NCBI GenBank assembly: GCA_027574665.1
Contig: CM050676.1
Location: forward strand, 7,058,157-7,122,156
Source of the DNA: Rhynochetos jubatus
Lineage: Eukaryota; Chordata; Aves; Eurypygiformes; Rhynochetidae
DNA length: 64,000 nt
Reading direction: 5' to 3'
The notes beneath the pieces are model-generated. The model was not told the DNA's origin and ran no database searches. It saw nothing but the letters and a program-made list of their open reading frames with translations. Positions 47,801-61,500 of this stretch are shown here, piece after piece. The position numbers were made by a program, and so were the translations under genes. Positions within the stretch are counted from its first letter, which is position 1, and every line of letters begins with the position of its first letter.

Positions 47801-50800
47801 GGAGATTGCAAGCAACACAGGGATCCGGCTGCTCTGGCACGCAGTGCTCTGCAAAGGCGCAGCAAGAAGGGACAAGAAATTCTCTCCTAACTCTTTCTGT
47901 TTGGTCGCATTACAGTGCTGCTTCAGATGTCCGTGTTCGGGCAGACGCTTCAACGAGCCGCGCATTCGAGCCTCTCCGAGCCTGTTAGCACAGAGAAGGT
48001 GACCCTGTGGATTTCGACTTTCCCGGGGATCCAGAGCTCTGTCTTAAGAGGCATGCAGTGCTCTGCCAAAACAAACAAGGTTTCGCTAAGAAATTCCCTC
48101 GTAGCTCTTTCCCTTTTGGAGGAAAAGGGAGAGGTTTGTTTCTAAGCTTTGCAAGCGGTCCCGCGCTCTGCCGAAAAGGGAACGAACTGCTAGAGCACAG
48201 CGAGAGAAAACAGCGCAAGCAATTCCTTCCTAGCTCTTTCTGTTGCCGAGGAACTGTGGCACTGTTGGAACTGGAGATTGCAAGCAACACAGCGATCCGG
48301 CTGCTCTGGCACGCAGTGCTCTGCAAGGGCGCAGCAAGAAGGGACAAGAAATTCTCTCCTAACTCTTTCTGTTTGGTCGCATTACAGTGCTGCTTCAGAT
48401 GGCCGTGTTCGGGCAGACGCTTCAACGAGCCGCGCATTCGAGCCTCTCCGAGCCTGTTAGCACAGAGAAGGTGACCCTGTGGATTTCGACTTTCCCGGGG
48501 ATACAGAGCTCTGTCTTAAGAGGCATGCAGTGCTCTGCCAAAACAAACAAGGTTTCGCTAAGAAATTCCCTCGTAGCTCTTTCCCTTTTGGAGGAAAAGG
48601 GAGAGCTTTGTTTCTAAGCTTTGCAAGCGGTCCCGCGCTCTGCCGAAAAGGGAACGAACTGCTAGAGCACAGCGAGAGAAAACAGCGCAAGCAATTCCTT
48701 CCTAGCTCTTTCTGTTGCCGAGGAACTGTGGCACTGTTGGAAGTGGAGATTGCAAGCAACACAGCGATCCGGCTGCTCTGGCACGCAGTGCTCTGCAAAG
48801 GCGCAGCAAGAAGGGACAAGAAATTCTCTCCTAACTCTTTCTGTTTGGTCGCATTACAGTGCTGCTTCAGATGTCCGTGTTCGAGCAGACGCTTCAACGA
48901 GCCGCGCATTCCAGACTCTCCGAGCCTGTTAGCACAGAGAAGGTGACCCTGTGGATTTCGACTTTCCCGGGGATCCAGAGCTCTGTCTTAAGAGGCATGC
49001 AGTGCTCTGCCAAAACAAACAAGGTTTCGCTAAGAAATTCCCTCGTAGCTCTTTCCCTTTTGGAGGAAAAGGGAGAGGTTTGTTTCTAAGCTTTGCAAGC
49101 GGTCCCGCGCTCTGCCGAAAAGGGAACGAACTGCTAGAGCACAGCGAGAGAAAACAGCGCAAGCAATTCCTTCCTAGCTCTTTCTGTTGCCGAGGAACTG
49201 TGGCACTGTTGGAAGTGGAGATTGCAAGCAACACAGCGATCCGGCTGCTCTGGCACGCAGTGCTCTGCAAAGGCGCAGCAAGAAGGGACAAGAAATTCTC
49301 TCCTAACTCTTTCTGTTTGGTCGCATTACAGTGCTGCTTCAGATGTCCGTGTTCGGGCAGACGCTTCAACGAGCCGCGCATTCGAGCCTCTCCGAGCCTG
49401 TTAGCACAGAGAAGGTGACCCTGTGGATTTCGACTTTCCCGGGGATACAGAGCTCTGTCTTAAGAGGCATGCAGTGCTCTGCCAAAACAAACAAGGTTTC
49501 GCTAAGAAATTCCCTCGTAGCTCTTTCCCTTTTGGAGGAAAAGGGAGAGGTTTGTTTCTAAGCTTTGCAAGCGGTCCCGCGCTCTGCCGAAAAGGGAACG
49601 AACTGCTAGAGCACAGCGAGAGAAAACAGCGCAAGCAATTCCTTCCTAGCTCTTTCTGTTGCCGAGGAACTGTGGCACTGTTGGAAGTGGAGATTGCAAG
49701 CAACACAGCGATCCGGCTGCTCTGGCACGCAGTGCTCTGCAAAGGCGCAGCAAGAAGGGACAAGAAATTCTCTCCTAACTCTTTCTGTTTGGTCGCATTA
49801 CAGTGCTGCTTCAGATGTCCGTGTTCGGGCAGACGCTTCAACGAGCCGCGCATTCGAGCCTCTCCGAGCCTGTTAGCACAGAGAAGGTGACCCTGTGGAT
49901 TTCGACTTTCCCGGGGATCCAGAGCTCTGTCTTAAGAGGCATGCAGTGCTCTGCCAAAACAAACAAGGTTTCGCTAAGAAATTCCCTCGTAGCTCTTTCC
50001 CTTTTGGAGGAAAAGGGAGAGGTTTGTTTCTAAGCTTTGCAAGCGGTCCCGCGCTCTGCCGAAAAGCGAACGAACTGCTAGAGCACAGCGAGAGAAAACA
50101 GCGCAAGCAATTCCTTCCTAGCTCTTTCTGTTGCCGAGGAACTGTGGCACTCTTGGAATTGGAGATTGCAAGCAACACAGCGATCCGGCTGCTCTGGCAC
50201 GCAGTGCTCTGCAAAGGCGCAGCAAGAAGGGACAAGAAATTCTCTCCTAACTCTTTCTGTTTGGTCGCATTACAGTGCTGCTTCAGATGTCCGTGTTCGG
50301 GCAGACGCTTCAACGAGCCGCGCATTCGAGCCTCTCCGAGCCTGTTAGCACAGAGAAGGTGACCCTGTGGATTTCGACTTTCCCGGGGATCCAGAGCTCT
50401 GTCTTAAGAGGCATGCAGTGCTCTGCCAAAACAAACAAGGTTTCGCTAAGAAATTCCCTCGTAGCTCTTTCCCTTTTGGAGGAAAAGGGAGAGGTTTGTT
50501 TCTAAGCTTTGCAAGCTGTCCCGCGCTCTGCCGAAAAGGGAACGAACTGCTAGAGCACAGCGAGAGAAAACAGCGCAAGCAATTCCTTCCTAGCTCTTTC
50601 TGTTGCCGAGGAACTGTGGCACTGTTGGAAGTGGAGATTGCAAGCAACACAGCGATCCGGCTGCTCTGGCACGCAGTGCTCTGCAAAGGCGCAGCAAGAA
50701 GGGACAAGAAATTCTCTCCTAACTCTTTCTCTTTGGTCGCATTACAGTGCTGCTTCAGATGTCCGTGTTCGGGCAGACGCTTCAACGAGCCGCGCATTCG

Positions 50801-50975
50801 AGCCTCTCCGAGCCTGTTAGCACAGAGAAGGTGACCCTGTGGATTTCGACTTTCCCGGGGATACAGAGCTCTGTCTTAAGAGGCATGCAGTGCTCTGCCA
50901 AAACAAACAAGGTTTCGCTAAGAAATTCCCTCGTAGCTCTTTCCCTTTTGGAGGAAAAGGGAGAGGTTTGTTTCT
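44840..50975 (+). repeat. Mixed units between the two higher-order blocks
   Basis: These thirteen units have alleles found elsewhere in new combinations. G184 occurs near 45495 and 48327, G352 near 45663 and 46607, G150 near 46877 and 47821, and C463 near 48606. A269 with A300 appears near 48894 and 48925. At the right end, units 50032 and 50504 carry C36 and T14 and match units 51920 and 52392 four units (1888 bp) on. Confidence 0.7.
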
Positions 50976-53900
50976 AAGCTTTGCAAGCGGTCCCGCGCTC
51001 TGCCGAAAAGGGAACGAACTGCTAGAGCACAGCGAGAGAAAACAGCGCAAGCAATTCCTTCCTAGCTCTTTCTGTTGCCGAGGAACTGTGGCACTGTTGG
51101 AAGTGGAGATTGCAAGCAACACAGCGATCCGGCTGCTCTGGCACGCAGTGCTCTGCAAAGGCGCAGCAAGAAGGGACAAGAAATTCTCTCCTAACTCTTT
51201 CTGTTTGGTCGCATTACAGTGCTGCTTCAGATGTCCGTGTTCGGGCAGACGCTTCAACGAGCCGCGCATTCGAGCCTCTCCGAGCCTGTTAGCACAGAGA
51301 AGGTGACCCTGTGGATTTCGACTTTCCCGGGGATCCAGAGCTCTGTCTTAAGAGGCATGCAGTGCTCTGCCAAAACAAACAAGGTTTCGCTAAGAAATTC
51401 CCTCGTAGCTCTTTCCCTTTTGGAGGAAAAGGGAGAGGTTTGTTTCTAAGCTTTGCAAGCGGTCCCGCGCTCTGCCGAAAAGGGAACGAACTGCTAGAGC
51501 ACAGCGAGAGAAAACAGCGCAAGCAATTCCTTCCTAGCTCTTTCTGTTGCCGAGGAACTGTGGCACTGTTGGAATTGGAGATTGCAAGCAACACAGCGAT
51601 CCGGCTGCTCTGGCACGCAGTGCTCTGCAAAGGCGCAGCAAGAAGGGACAAGAAATTCTCTCCTAACTCTTTCTCTTTGGTCGCATTACAGTGCTGCTTC
51701 AGATGTCCGTGTTCGGGCAGACGCTTCAACGAGCCGCGCATTCCAGCCTCTCCGAGCCTGTTAGCACAGAGAAGGTGACCCTGTGGATTTCGACTTTCCC
51801 GGGGATACAGAGCTCTGTCTTAAGAGGCATGCAGTGCTCTGCCAAAACAAACAAGGTTTCGCTAAGAAATTCCCTCGTAGCTCTTTCCCTTTTGGAGGAA
51901 AAGGGAGAGGTTTGTTTCTAAGCTTTGCAAGCGGTCCCGCGCTCTGCCGAAAAGCGAACGAACTGCTAGAGCACAGCGAGAGAAAACAGCGCAAGCAATT
52001 CCTTCCTAGCTCTTTCTGTTGCCGAGGAACTGTGGCACTCTTGGAATTGGAGATTGCAAGCAACACAGCGATCCGGCTGCTCTGGCACGCAGTGCTCTGC
52101 AAAGGCGCAGCAAGAAGGGACAAGAAATTCTCTCCTAACTCTTTCTGTTTGGTCGCATTACAGTGCTGCTTCAGATGTCCGTGTTCGGGCAGACGCTTCA
52201 ACGAGCCGCGCATTCGAGCCTCTCCGAGCCTGTTAGCACAGAGAAGGTGACCCTGTGGATTTCGACTTTCCCGGGGATCCAGAGCTCTGTCTTAAGAGGC
52301 ATGCAGTGCTCTGCCAAAACAAACAAGGTTTCGCTAAGAAATTCCCTCGTAGCTCTTTCCCTTTTGGAGGAAAAGGGAGAGGTTTGTTTCTAAGCTTTGC
52401 AAGCTGTCCCGCGCTCTGCCGAAAAGGGAACGAACTGCTAGAGCACAGCGAGAGAAAACAGCGCAAGCAATTCCTTCCTAGCTCTTTCTGTTGCCGAGGA
52501 ACTGTGGCACTGTTGGAAGTGGAGATTGCAAGCAACACAGCGATCCGGCTGCTCTGGCACGCAGTGCTCTGCAAAGGCGCAGCAAGAAGGGACAAGAAAT
52601 TCTCTCCTAACTCTTTCTCTTTGGTCGCATTACAGTGCTGCTTCAGATGTCCGTGTTCGGGCAGACGCTTCAACGAGCCGCGCATTCGAGCCTCTCCGAG
52701 CCTGTTAGCACAGAGAAGGTGACCCTGTGGATTTCGACTTTCCCGGGGATACAGAGCTCTGTCTTAAGAGGCATGCAGTGCTCTGCCAAAACAAACAAGG
52801 TTTCGCTAAGAAATTCCCTCGTAGCTCTTTCCTTTTTGGAGGAAAAGGGAGAGGTTTGTTTCTAAGCTTTGCAAGCGGTCCCGCGCTCTGCCGAAAAGGG
52901 AACGAACTGCTAGAGCACAGCGAGAGAAAACAGCGCAAGCAATTCCTTCCTAGCTCTTTCTGTTGCCGAGGAACTGTGGCACTGTTGGAAGTGGAGATTG
53001 CAAGCAACACAGCGATCCGGCTGCTCTGGCACGCAGTGCTCTGCAAAGGCGCAGCAAGAAGGGACAAGAAATTCTCTCCTAACTCTTTCTGTTTGGTCGC
53101 ATTACAGTGCTGCTTCAGATGTCCGTGTTCGGGCAGACGCTTCAACGAGCCGCGCATTCGAGCCTCTCCGAGCCTGTTAGCACAGAGAAGGTGACCCTGT
53201 GGATTTCGACTTTCCCGGGGATCCAGAGCTCTGTCTTAAGAGGCATGCAGTGCTCTGCCAAAACAAACAAGGTTTCGCTAAGAAATTCCCTCGTAGCTCT
53301 TTCCCTTTTGGAGGAAAAGGGAGAGGTTTGTTTCTAAGCTTTGCAAGCGGTCCCGCGCTCTGCCGAAAAGGGAACGAACTGCTAGAGCACAGCGAGAGAA
53401 AACAGCGCAAGCAATTCCTTCCTAGCTCTTTCTGTTGCCGAGGAACTGTGGCACTGTTGGAAGTGGAGATTGCAAGCAACACAGCGATCCGGCTGCTCTG
53501 GCACGCAGTGCTCTGCAAAGGCGCAGCAAGAAGGGACAAGAAATTCTCTCCTAACTCTTTCTGTTTGGTCGCATTACAGTGCTGCTTCAGATGGCCGTGT
53601 TCGGGCAGACGCTTCAACGAGCCGCGCATTCGAGCCTCTCCGAGCCTGTTAGCACAGAGAAGGTGACCCTGTGGATTTCGACTTTCCCGGGGATACAGAG
53701 CTCTGTCTTAAGAGGCATGCAGTGCTCTGCCAAAACAAACAAGGTTTCGCTAAGAAATTCCCTCGTAGCTCTTTCCCTTTTGGAGGAAAAGGGAGAGGTT
53801 TGTTTCTAAGCTTTGCAAGCGGTCCCGCACTCTGCCGAAAAGGGAACGAACTGCTAGAGCACAGCGAGAGAAAACAGCGCAAGCAATTCCTTCCTAGCTC

Positions 53901-54751
53901 TTTCTGTTGCCGAGGAACTGTGGCACTGTTGGAACTGGAGATTGCAAGCAACACAGCGATCCGGCTGCTCTGGCACGCAGTGCTCTGCAAAGGCGCAGCA
54001 AGAAGGGACAAGAAATTCTCTCCTAACTCTTTCTGTTTGGTCGCATTACAGTGCTGCTTCAGATGTCCGTGTTCGGGCAGACGCTTCAACGAGCCGCGCA
54101 TTCGAGCCTCTCCGAGCCTGTTAGCACAGAGAAGGTGACCCTGTGGATTTCGACTTTCCCGGGGATACAGAGCTCTGTCTTAAGAGGCATGCAGTGCTCT
54201 GCCAAAACAAACAAGGTTTCGCTAAGAAATTCCCTCGTAGCTCTTTCCCTTTTGGAGGAAAAGGGAGAGGTTTGTTTCTAAGCTTTGCAAGCGGTCCCGC
54301 GCTCTGCCGAAAAGGGAACGAACTGCTAGAGCACAGCGAGAGAAAACAGCGCAAGCAATTCCTTCCTAGCTCTTTCTGTTGCCGAGGAACTGTGGCACTG
54401 TTGGAACTGGAGATTGCAAGCAACACAGCGATCCGGCTGCTCTGGCACGCAGTGCTCTGCAAAGGCGCAGCAAGAAGGGACAAGAAATTCTCTCCTAACT
54501 CTTTCTGTTTGGTCGCATTACAGTGCTGCTTCAGATGTCCGTGTTCGGGCAGACGCTTCAACGAGCCGCGCATTCCAGCCTCTCCGAGCCTGTTAGCACA
54601 GAGAAGGTGACCCTGTGGATTTCGACTTTCCCGGGGATCCAGAGCTCTGTCTTAAGAGGCATGCAGTGCTCTGCCAAAACAAACAAGGTTTCGCTAAGAA
54701 ATTCCCTCGTAGCTCTTTCCCTTTTGGAGGAAAAGGGAGAGGTTTGTTTCT
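50976..54751 (+). repeat. Eight-unit higher-order repeat, copy 1
   Basis: This 3776-bp block matches the next one with no difference that I found. Ordered rare markers are T128 (51575, 52047), C228 (near 51675 and 52619), C36 (near 51955), T14 (near 52405), T442 (near 52832), G259 (near 53594) and CCGCAC in place of CCGCGC (53825-53830). The match runs on into 54752-58527 and for about one more unit after 58527. Confidence 0.9.
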
Positions 54752-57700
54752 AAGCTTTGCAAGCGGTCCCGCGCTCTGCCGAAAAGGGAACGAACTGCTA
54801 GAGCACAGCGAGAGAAAACAGCGCAAGCAATTCCTTCCTAGCTCTTTCTGTTGCCGAGGAACTGTGGCACTGTTGGAAGTGGAGATTGCAAGCAACACAG
54901 CGATCCGGCTGCTCTGGCACGCAGTGCTCTGCAAAGGCGCAGCAAGAAGGGACAAGAAATTCTCTCCTAACTCTTTCTGTTTGGTCGCATTACAGTGCTG
55001 CTTCAGATGTCCGTGTTCGGGCAGACGCTTCAACGAGCCGCGCATTCGAGCCTCTCCGAGCCTGTTAGCACAGAGAAGGTGACCCTGTGGATTTCGACTT
55101 TCCCGGGGATCCAGAGCTCTGTCTTAAGAGGCATGCAGTGCTCTGCCAAAACAAACAAGGTTTCGCTAAGAAATTCCCTCGTAGCTCTTTCCCTTTTGGA
55201 GGAAAAGGGAGAGGTTTGTTTCTAAGCTTTGCAAGCGGTCCCGCGCTCTGCCGAAAAGGGAACGAACTGCTAGAGCACAGCGAGAGAAAACAGCGCAAGC
55301 AATTCCTTCCTAGCTCTTTCTGTTGCCGAGGAACTGTGGCACTGTTGGAATTGGAGATTGCAAGCAACACAGCGATCCGGCTGCTCTGGCACGCAGTGCT
55401 CTGCAAAGGCGCAGCAAGAAGGGACAAGAAATTCTCTCCTAACTCTTTCTCTTTGGTCGCATTACAGTGCTGCTTCAGATGTCCGTGTTCGGGCAGACGC
55501 TTCAACGAGCCGCGCATTCCAGCCTCTCCGAGCCTGTTAGCACAGAGAAGGTGACCCTGTGGATTTCGACTTTCCCGGGGATACAGAGCTCTGTCTTAAG
55601 AGGCATGCAGTGCTCTGCCAAAACAAACAAGGTTTCGCTAAGAAATTCCCTCGTAGCTCTTTCCCTTTTGGAGGAAAAGGGAGAGGTTTGTTTCTAAGCT
55701 TTGCAAGCGGTCCCGCGCTCTGCCGAAAAGCGAACGAACTGCTAGAGCACAGCGAGAGAAAACAGCGCAAGCAATTCCTTCCTAGCTCTTTCTGTTGCCG
55801 AGGAACTGTGGCACTCTTGGAATTGGAGATTGCAAGCAACACAGCGATCCGGCTGCTCTGGCACGCAGTGCTCTGCAAAGGCGCAGCAAGAAGGGACAAG
55901 AAATTCTCTCCTAACTCTTTCTGTTTGGTCGCATTACAGTGCTGCTTCAGATGTCCGTGTTCGGGCAGACGCTTCAACGAGCCGCGCATTCGAGCCTCTC
56001 CGAGCCTGTTAGCACAGAGAAGGTGACCCTGTGGATTTCGACTTTCCCGGGGATCCAGAGCTCTGTCTTAAGAGGCATGCAGTGCTCTGCCAAAACAAAC
56101 AAGGTTTCGCTAAGAAATTCCCTCGTAGCTCTTTCCCTTTTGGAGGAAAAGGGAGAGGTTTGTTTCTAAGCTTTGCAAGCTGTCCCGCGCTCTGCCGAAA
56201 AGGGAACGAACTGCTAGAGCACAGCGAGAGAAAACAGCGCAAGCAATTCCTTCCTAGCTCTTTCTGTTGCCGAGGAACTGTGGCACTGTTGGAAGTGGAG
56301 ATTGCAAGCAACACAGCGATCCGGCTGCTCTGGCACGCAGTGCTCTGCAAAGGCGCAGCAAGAAGGGACAAGAAATTCTCTCCTAACTCTTTCTCTTTGG
56401 TCGCATTACAGTGCTGCTTCAGATGTCCGTGTTCGGGCAGACGCTTCAACGAGCCGCGCATTCGAGCCTCTCCGAGCCTGTTAGCACAGAGAAGGTGACC
56501 CTGTGGATTTCGACTTTCCCGGGGATACAGAGCTCTGTCTTAAGAGGCATGCAGTGCTCTGCCAAAACAAACAAGGTTTCGCTAAGAAATTCCCTCGTAG
56601 CTCTTTCCTTTTTGGAGGAAAAGGGAGAGGTTTGTTTCTAAGCTTTGCAAGCGGTCCCGCGCTCTGCCGAAAAGGGAACGAACTGCTAGAGCACAGCGAG
56701 AGAAAACAGCGCAAGCAATTCCTTCCTAGCTCTTTCTGTTGCCGAGGAACTGTGGCACTGTTGGAAGTGGAGATTGCAAGCAACACAGCGATCCGGCTGC
56801 TCTGGCACGCAGTGCTCTGCAAAGGCGCAGCAAGAAGGGACAAGAAATTCTCTCCTAACTCTTTCTGTTTGGTCGCATTACAGTGCTGCTTCAGATGTCC
56901 GTGTTCGGGCAGACGCTTCAACGAGCCGCGCATTCGAGCCTCTCCGAGCCTGTTAGCACAGAGAAGGTGACCCTGTGGATTTCGACTTTCCCGGGGATCC
57001 AGAGCTCTGTCTTAAGAGGCATGCAGTGCTCTGCCAAAACAAACAAGGTTTCGCTAAGAAATTCCCTCGTAGCTCTTTCCCTTTTGGAGGAAAAGGGAGA
57101 GGTTTGTTTCTAAGCTTTGCAAGCGGTCCCGCGCTCTGCCGAAAAGGGAACGAACTGCTAGAGCACAGCGAGAGAAAACAGCGCAAGCAATTCCTTCCTA
57201 GCTCTTTCTGTTGCCGAGGAACTGTGGCACTGTTGGAAGTGGAGATTGCAAGCAACACAGCGATCCGGCTGCTCTGGCACGCAGTGCTCTGCAAAGGCGC
57301 AGCAAGAAGGGACAAGAAATTCTCTCCTAACTCTTTCTGTTTGGTCGCATTACAGTGCTGCTTCAGATGGCCGTGTTCGGGCAGACGCTTCAACGAGCCG
57401 CGCATTCGAGCCTCTCCGAGCCTGTTAGCACAGAGAAGGTGACCCTGTGGATTTCGACTTTCCCGGGGATACAGAGCTCTGTCTTAAGAGGCATGCAGTG
57501 CTCTGCCAAAACAAACAAGGTTTCGCTAAGAAATTCCCTCGTAGCTCTTTCCCTTTTGGAGGAAAAGGGAGAGGTTTGTTTCTAAGCTTTGCAAGCGGTC
57601 CCGCACTCTGCCGAAAAGGGAACGAACTGCTAGAGCACAGCGAGAGAAAACAGCGCAAGCAATTCCTTCCTAGCTCTTTCTGTTGCCGAGGAACTGTGGC

Positions 57701-58527
57701 ACTGTTGGAACTGGAGATTGCAAGCAACACAGCGATCCGGCTGCTCTGGCACGCAGTGCTCTGCAAAGGCGCAGCAAGAAGGGACAAGAAATTCTCTCCT
57801 AACTCTTTCTGTTTGGTCGCATTACAGTGCTGCTTCAGATGTCCGTGTTCGGGCAGACGCTTCAACGAGCCGCGCATTCGAGCCTCTCCGAGCCTGTTAG
57901 CACAGAGAAGGTGACCCTGTGGATTTCGACTTTCCCGGGGATACAGAGCTCTGTCTTAAGAGGCATGCAGTGCTCTGCCAAAACAAACAAGGTTTCGCTA
58001 AGAAATTCCCTCGTAGCTCTTTCCCTTTTGGAGGAAAAGGGAGAGGTTTGTTTCTAAGCTTTGCAAGCGGTCCCGCGCTCTGCCGAAAAGGGAACGAACT
58101 GCTAGAGCACAGCGAGAGAAAACAGCGCAAGCAATTCCTTCCTAGCTCTTTCTGTTGCCGAGGAACTGTGGCACTGTTGGAACTGGAGATTGCAAGCAAC
58201 ACAGCGATCCGGCTGCTCTGGCACGCAGTGCTCTGCAAAGGCGCAGCAAGAAGGGACAAGAAATTCTCTCCTAACTCTTTCTGTTTGGTCGCATTACAGT
58301 GCTGCTTCAGATGTCCGTGTTCGGGCAGACGCTTCAACGAGCCGCGCATTCCAGCCTCTCCGAGCCTGTTAGCACAGAGAAGGTGACCCTGTGGATTTCG
58401 ACTTTCCCGGGGATCCAGAGCTCTGTCTTAAGAGGCATGCAGTGCTCTGCCAAAACAAACAAGGTTTCGCTAAGAAATTCCCTCGTAGCTCTTTCCCTTT
58501 TGGAGGAAAAGGGAGAGGTTTGTTTCT
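54752..58527 (+). repeat. Eight-unit higher-order repeat, copy 2
   Basis: This is the tandem second copy of 50976-54751. The markers recur 3776 bp later: T128 near 55351 and 55823, C228 near 55451 and 56395, C36 near 55731, T14 near 56181, T442 near 56608, G259 near 57370 and CCGCAC at 57601-57606. The lack of visible differences over 3.8 kb implies a very recent event or an assembly duplication. Confidence 0.9.
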
Positions 58528-61500
58528 AAGCTTTGCAAGCGGTCCCGCGCTCTGCCGAAAAGGGAACGAACTGCTAGAGCACAGCGAGAGAAAACAGCGC
58601 AAGCAATTCCTTCCTAGCTCTTTCTGTTGCCGAGGAACTGTGGCACTGTTGGAAGTGGAGATTGCAAGCAACACAGCGATCCGGCTGCTCTGGCACGCAG
58701 TGCTCTGCAAAGGCGCAGCAAGAAGGGACAAGAAATTCTCTCCTAACTCTTTCTGTTTGGTCGCATTACAGTGCTGCTTCAGATGTCCGTGTTCGGGCAG
58801 ACGCTTCAACGAGCCGCGCATTCGAGCCTCTCCGAGCCTGTTAGCACAGAGAAGGTGACCCTGTGGATTTCGACTTTCCCGGGGATCCAGAGCTCTGTCT
58901 TAAGAGGCATGCAGTGCTCTGCCAAAACAAACAAGGTTTCGCTAAGAAATTCCCTCGTAGCTCTTTCCCTTTTGGAGGAAAAGGGAGAGGTTTGTTTCTA
59001 AGCTTTGCAAGCGGTCCCGCGCTCTGCCGAAAAGGGAACGAACTGCTAGAGCACAGCGAGAGAAAACAGCGCAAGCAATTCCTTCCTAGCTCTTTCTGTT
59101 GCCGAGGAACTGTGGCACTGTTGGAAGTGGAGATTGCAAGCAACACAGCGATCCGGCTGCTCTGGCACGCAGTGCTCTGCAAAGGCGCAGCAAGAAGGGA
59201 CAAGAAATTCTCTCCTAACTCTTTCTGTTTGGTCGCATTACAGTGCTGCTTCAGATGGCCGTGTTCGGGCAGACGCTTCAACGAGCCGCGCATTCGAGCC
59301 TCTCCGAGCCTGTTAGCACAGAGAAGGTGACCCTGTGGATTTCGACTTTCCCGGGGATACAGAGCTCTGTCTTAAGAGGCATGCAGTGCTCTGCCAAAAC
59401 AAACAAGGTTTCGCTAAGAAATTCCCTCGTAGCTCTTTCCCTTTTGGAGGAAAAGGGAGAGGTTTGTTTCTAAGCTTTGCAAGCGGTCCCGCGCTCTGCC
59501 GAAAAGGGAACGAACTGCTAGAGCACAGCGAGAGAAAACAGCGCAAGCAATTCCTTCCTAGCTCTTTCTGTTGCCGAGGAACTGTGGCACTGTTGGAACT
59601 GGAGATTGCAAGCAACACAGCGATCCGGCTGCTCTGGCACGCAGTGCTCTGCAAAGGCGCAGCAAGAAGGGACAAGAAATTCTCTCCTAACTCTTTCTGT
59701 TTGGTCGCATTACAGTGCTGCTTCAGATGTCCGTGTTCGGGCAGACGCTTCAACGAGCCGCGCATTCGAGCCTCTCCGAGCCTGTTAGCACAGAGAAGGT
59801 GACCCTGTGGATTTCGACTTTCCCGGGGATCCAGAGCTCTGTCTTAAGAGGCATGCAGTGCTCTGCCAAAACAAACAAGGTTTCGCTAAGAAATTCCCTC
59901 GTAGCTCTTTCCCTTTTGGAGGAAAAGGGAGAGGTTTGTTTCTAAGCTTTGCAAGCGGTCCCGCGCTCTGCCGAAAAGGGAACGAACTGCTAGAGCACAG
60001 CGAGAGAAAACAGCGCAAGCAATTCCTTCCTAGCTCTTTCTGTTGCCGAGGAACTGTGGCACTGTTGGAAGTGGAGATTGCAAGCAAGACAGCGATCCGG
60101 CTGCTCTGGCACGCAGTGCTCTGCAAAGGCGCAGCAAGAAGGGACAAGAAATTCTCTCCTAACTCTTTCTGTTTGGTCGCATTACAGTGCTGCTTCAGAT
60201 GGCCGTGTTCGAGCAGACGCTTCAACGAGCCGCGCATTCCAGACTCTCCGAGCCTGTTAGCACAGAGAAGGTGACCCTGTGGATTTCGACTTTCCCGGGG
60301 ATCCAGAGCTCTGTCTTAAGAGGCATGCAGTGCTCTGCCAAAACAAACAAGGTTTCGCTAAGAAATTCCCTCGTAGCTCTTTCCCTTTTGGAGGAAAAGG
60401 GAGAGGTTTGTTTCTAAGCTTTGCAAGCGGTCCCGCGCTCTGCCGAAAAGGGAACGAACTGCTAGAGCACAGCGAGAGAAAACAGCGCAAGCAATTCCTT
60501 CCTAGCTCTTTCTGTTGCCGAGGAACTGTGGCACTGTTGGAAGTGGAGATTGCAAGCAACACAGCGATCCGGCTGCTCTGGCACGCAGTGCTCTGCAAAG
60601 GCGCAGCAAGAAGGGACAAGAAATTCTCTCCTAACTCTTTCTGTTTGGTCGCATTACAGTGCTGCTTCAGATGTCCGTGTTCGGGCAGACGCTTCAACGA
60701 GCCGCGCATTCGAGCCTCTCCGAGCCTGTTAGCACAGAGAAGGTGACCCTGTGGATTTCGACTTTCCCGGGGATACAGAGCTCTGTCTTAAGAGGCATGC
60801 AGTGCTCTGCCAAAACAAACAAGGTTTCGCTAAGAAATTCCCTCGTAGCTCTTTCCCTTTTGGAGGAAAAGGGAGAGGTTTGTTTCTAAGCTTTGCAAGC
60901 GGTCCCGCGCTCTGCCGAAAAGGGAACGAACTGCTAGAGCACAGCGAGAGAAAACAGCGCAAGCAATTCCTTCCTAGCTCTTTCTGTTGCCGAGGAACTG
61001 TGGCACTGTTGGAAGTGGAGATTGCAAGCAACACAGCGATCCGGCTGCTCTGGCACGCAGTGCTCTGCAAAGGCGCAGCAAGAAGGGACAAGAAATTCTC
61101 TCCTAACTCTTTCTGTTTGGTCGCATTACAGTGCTGCTTCAGATGGCCGTGTTCGGGCAGACGCTTCAACGAGCCGCGCATTCGAGCCTCTCCGAGCCTG
61201 TTAGCACAGAGAAGGTGACCCTGTGGATTTCGACTTTCCCGGGGATGCAGAGCTCTGTCTTAAGAGGCATGCAGTGCTCTGCCAAAACAAACAAGGTTTC
61301 GCTAAGAAATTCCCTCGTAGCTCTTTCCCTTTTGGAGGAAAAGGGAGAGGTTTGTTTCTAAGCTTTGCAAGCGGTCCCGCGCTCTGCCGAAAAGGGAACG
61401 AACTGCTAGAGCACAGCGAGAGAAAACAGCGCAAGCAATTCCTTCCTAGCTCTTTCTGTTGCCGAGGAACTGTGGCACTGTTGGAACTGGAGATTGCAAG

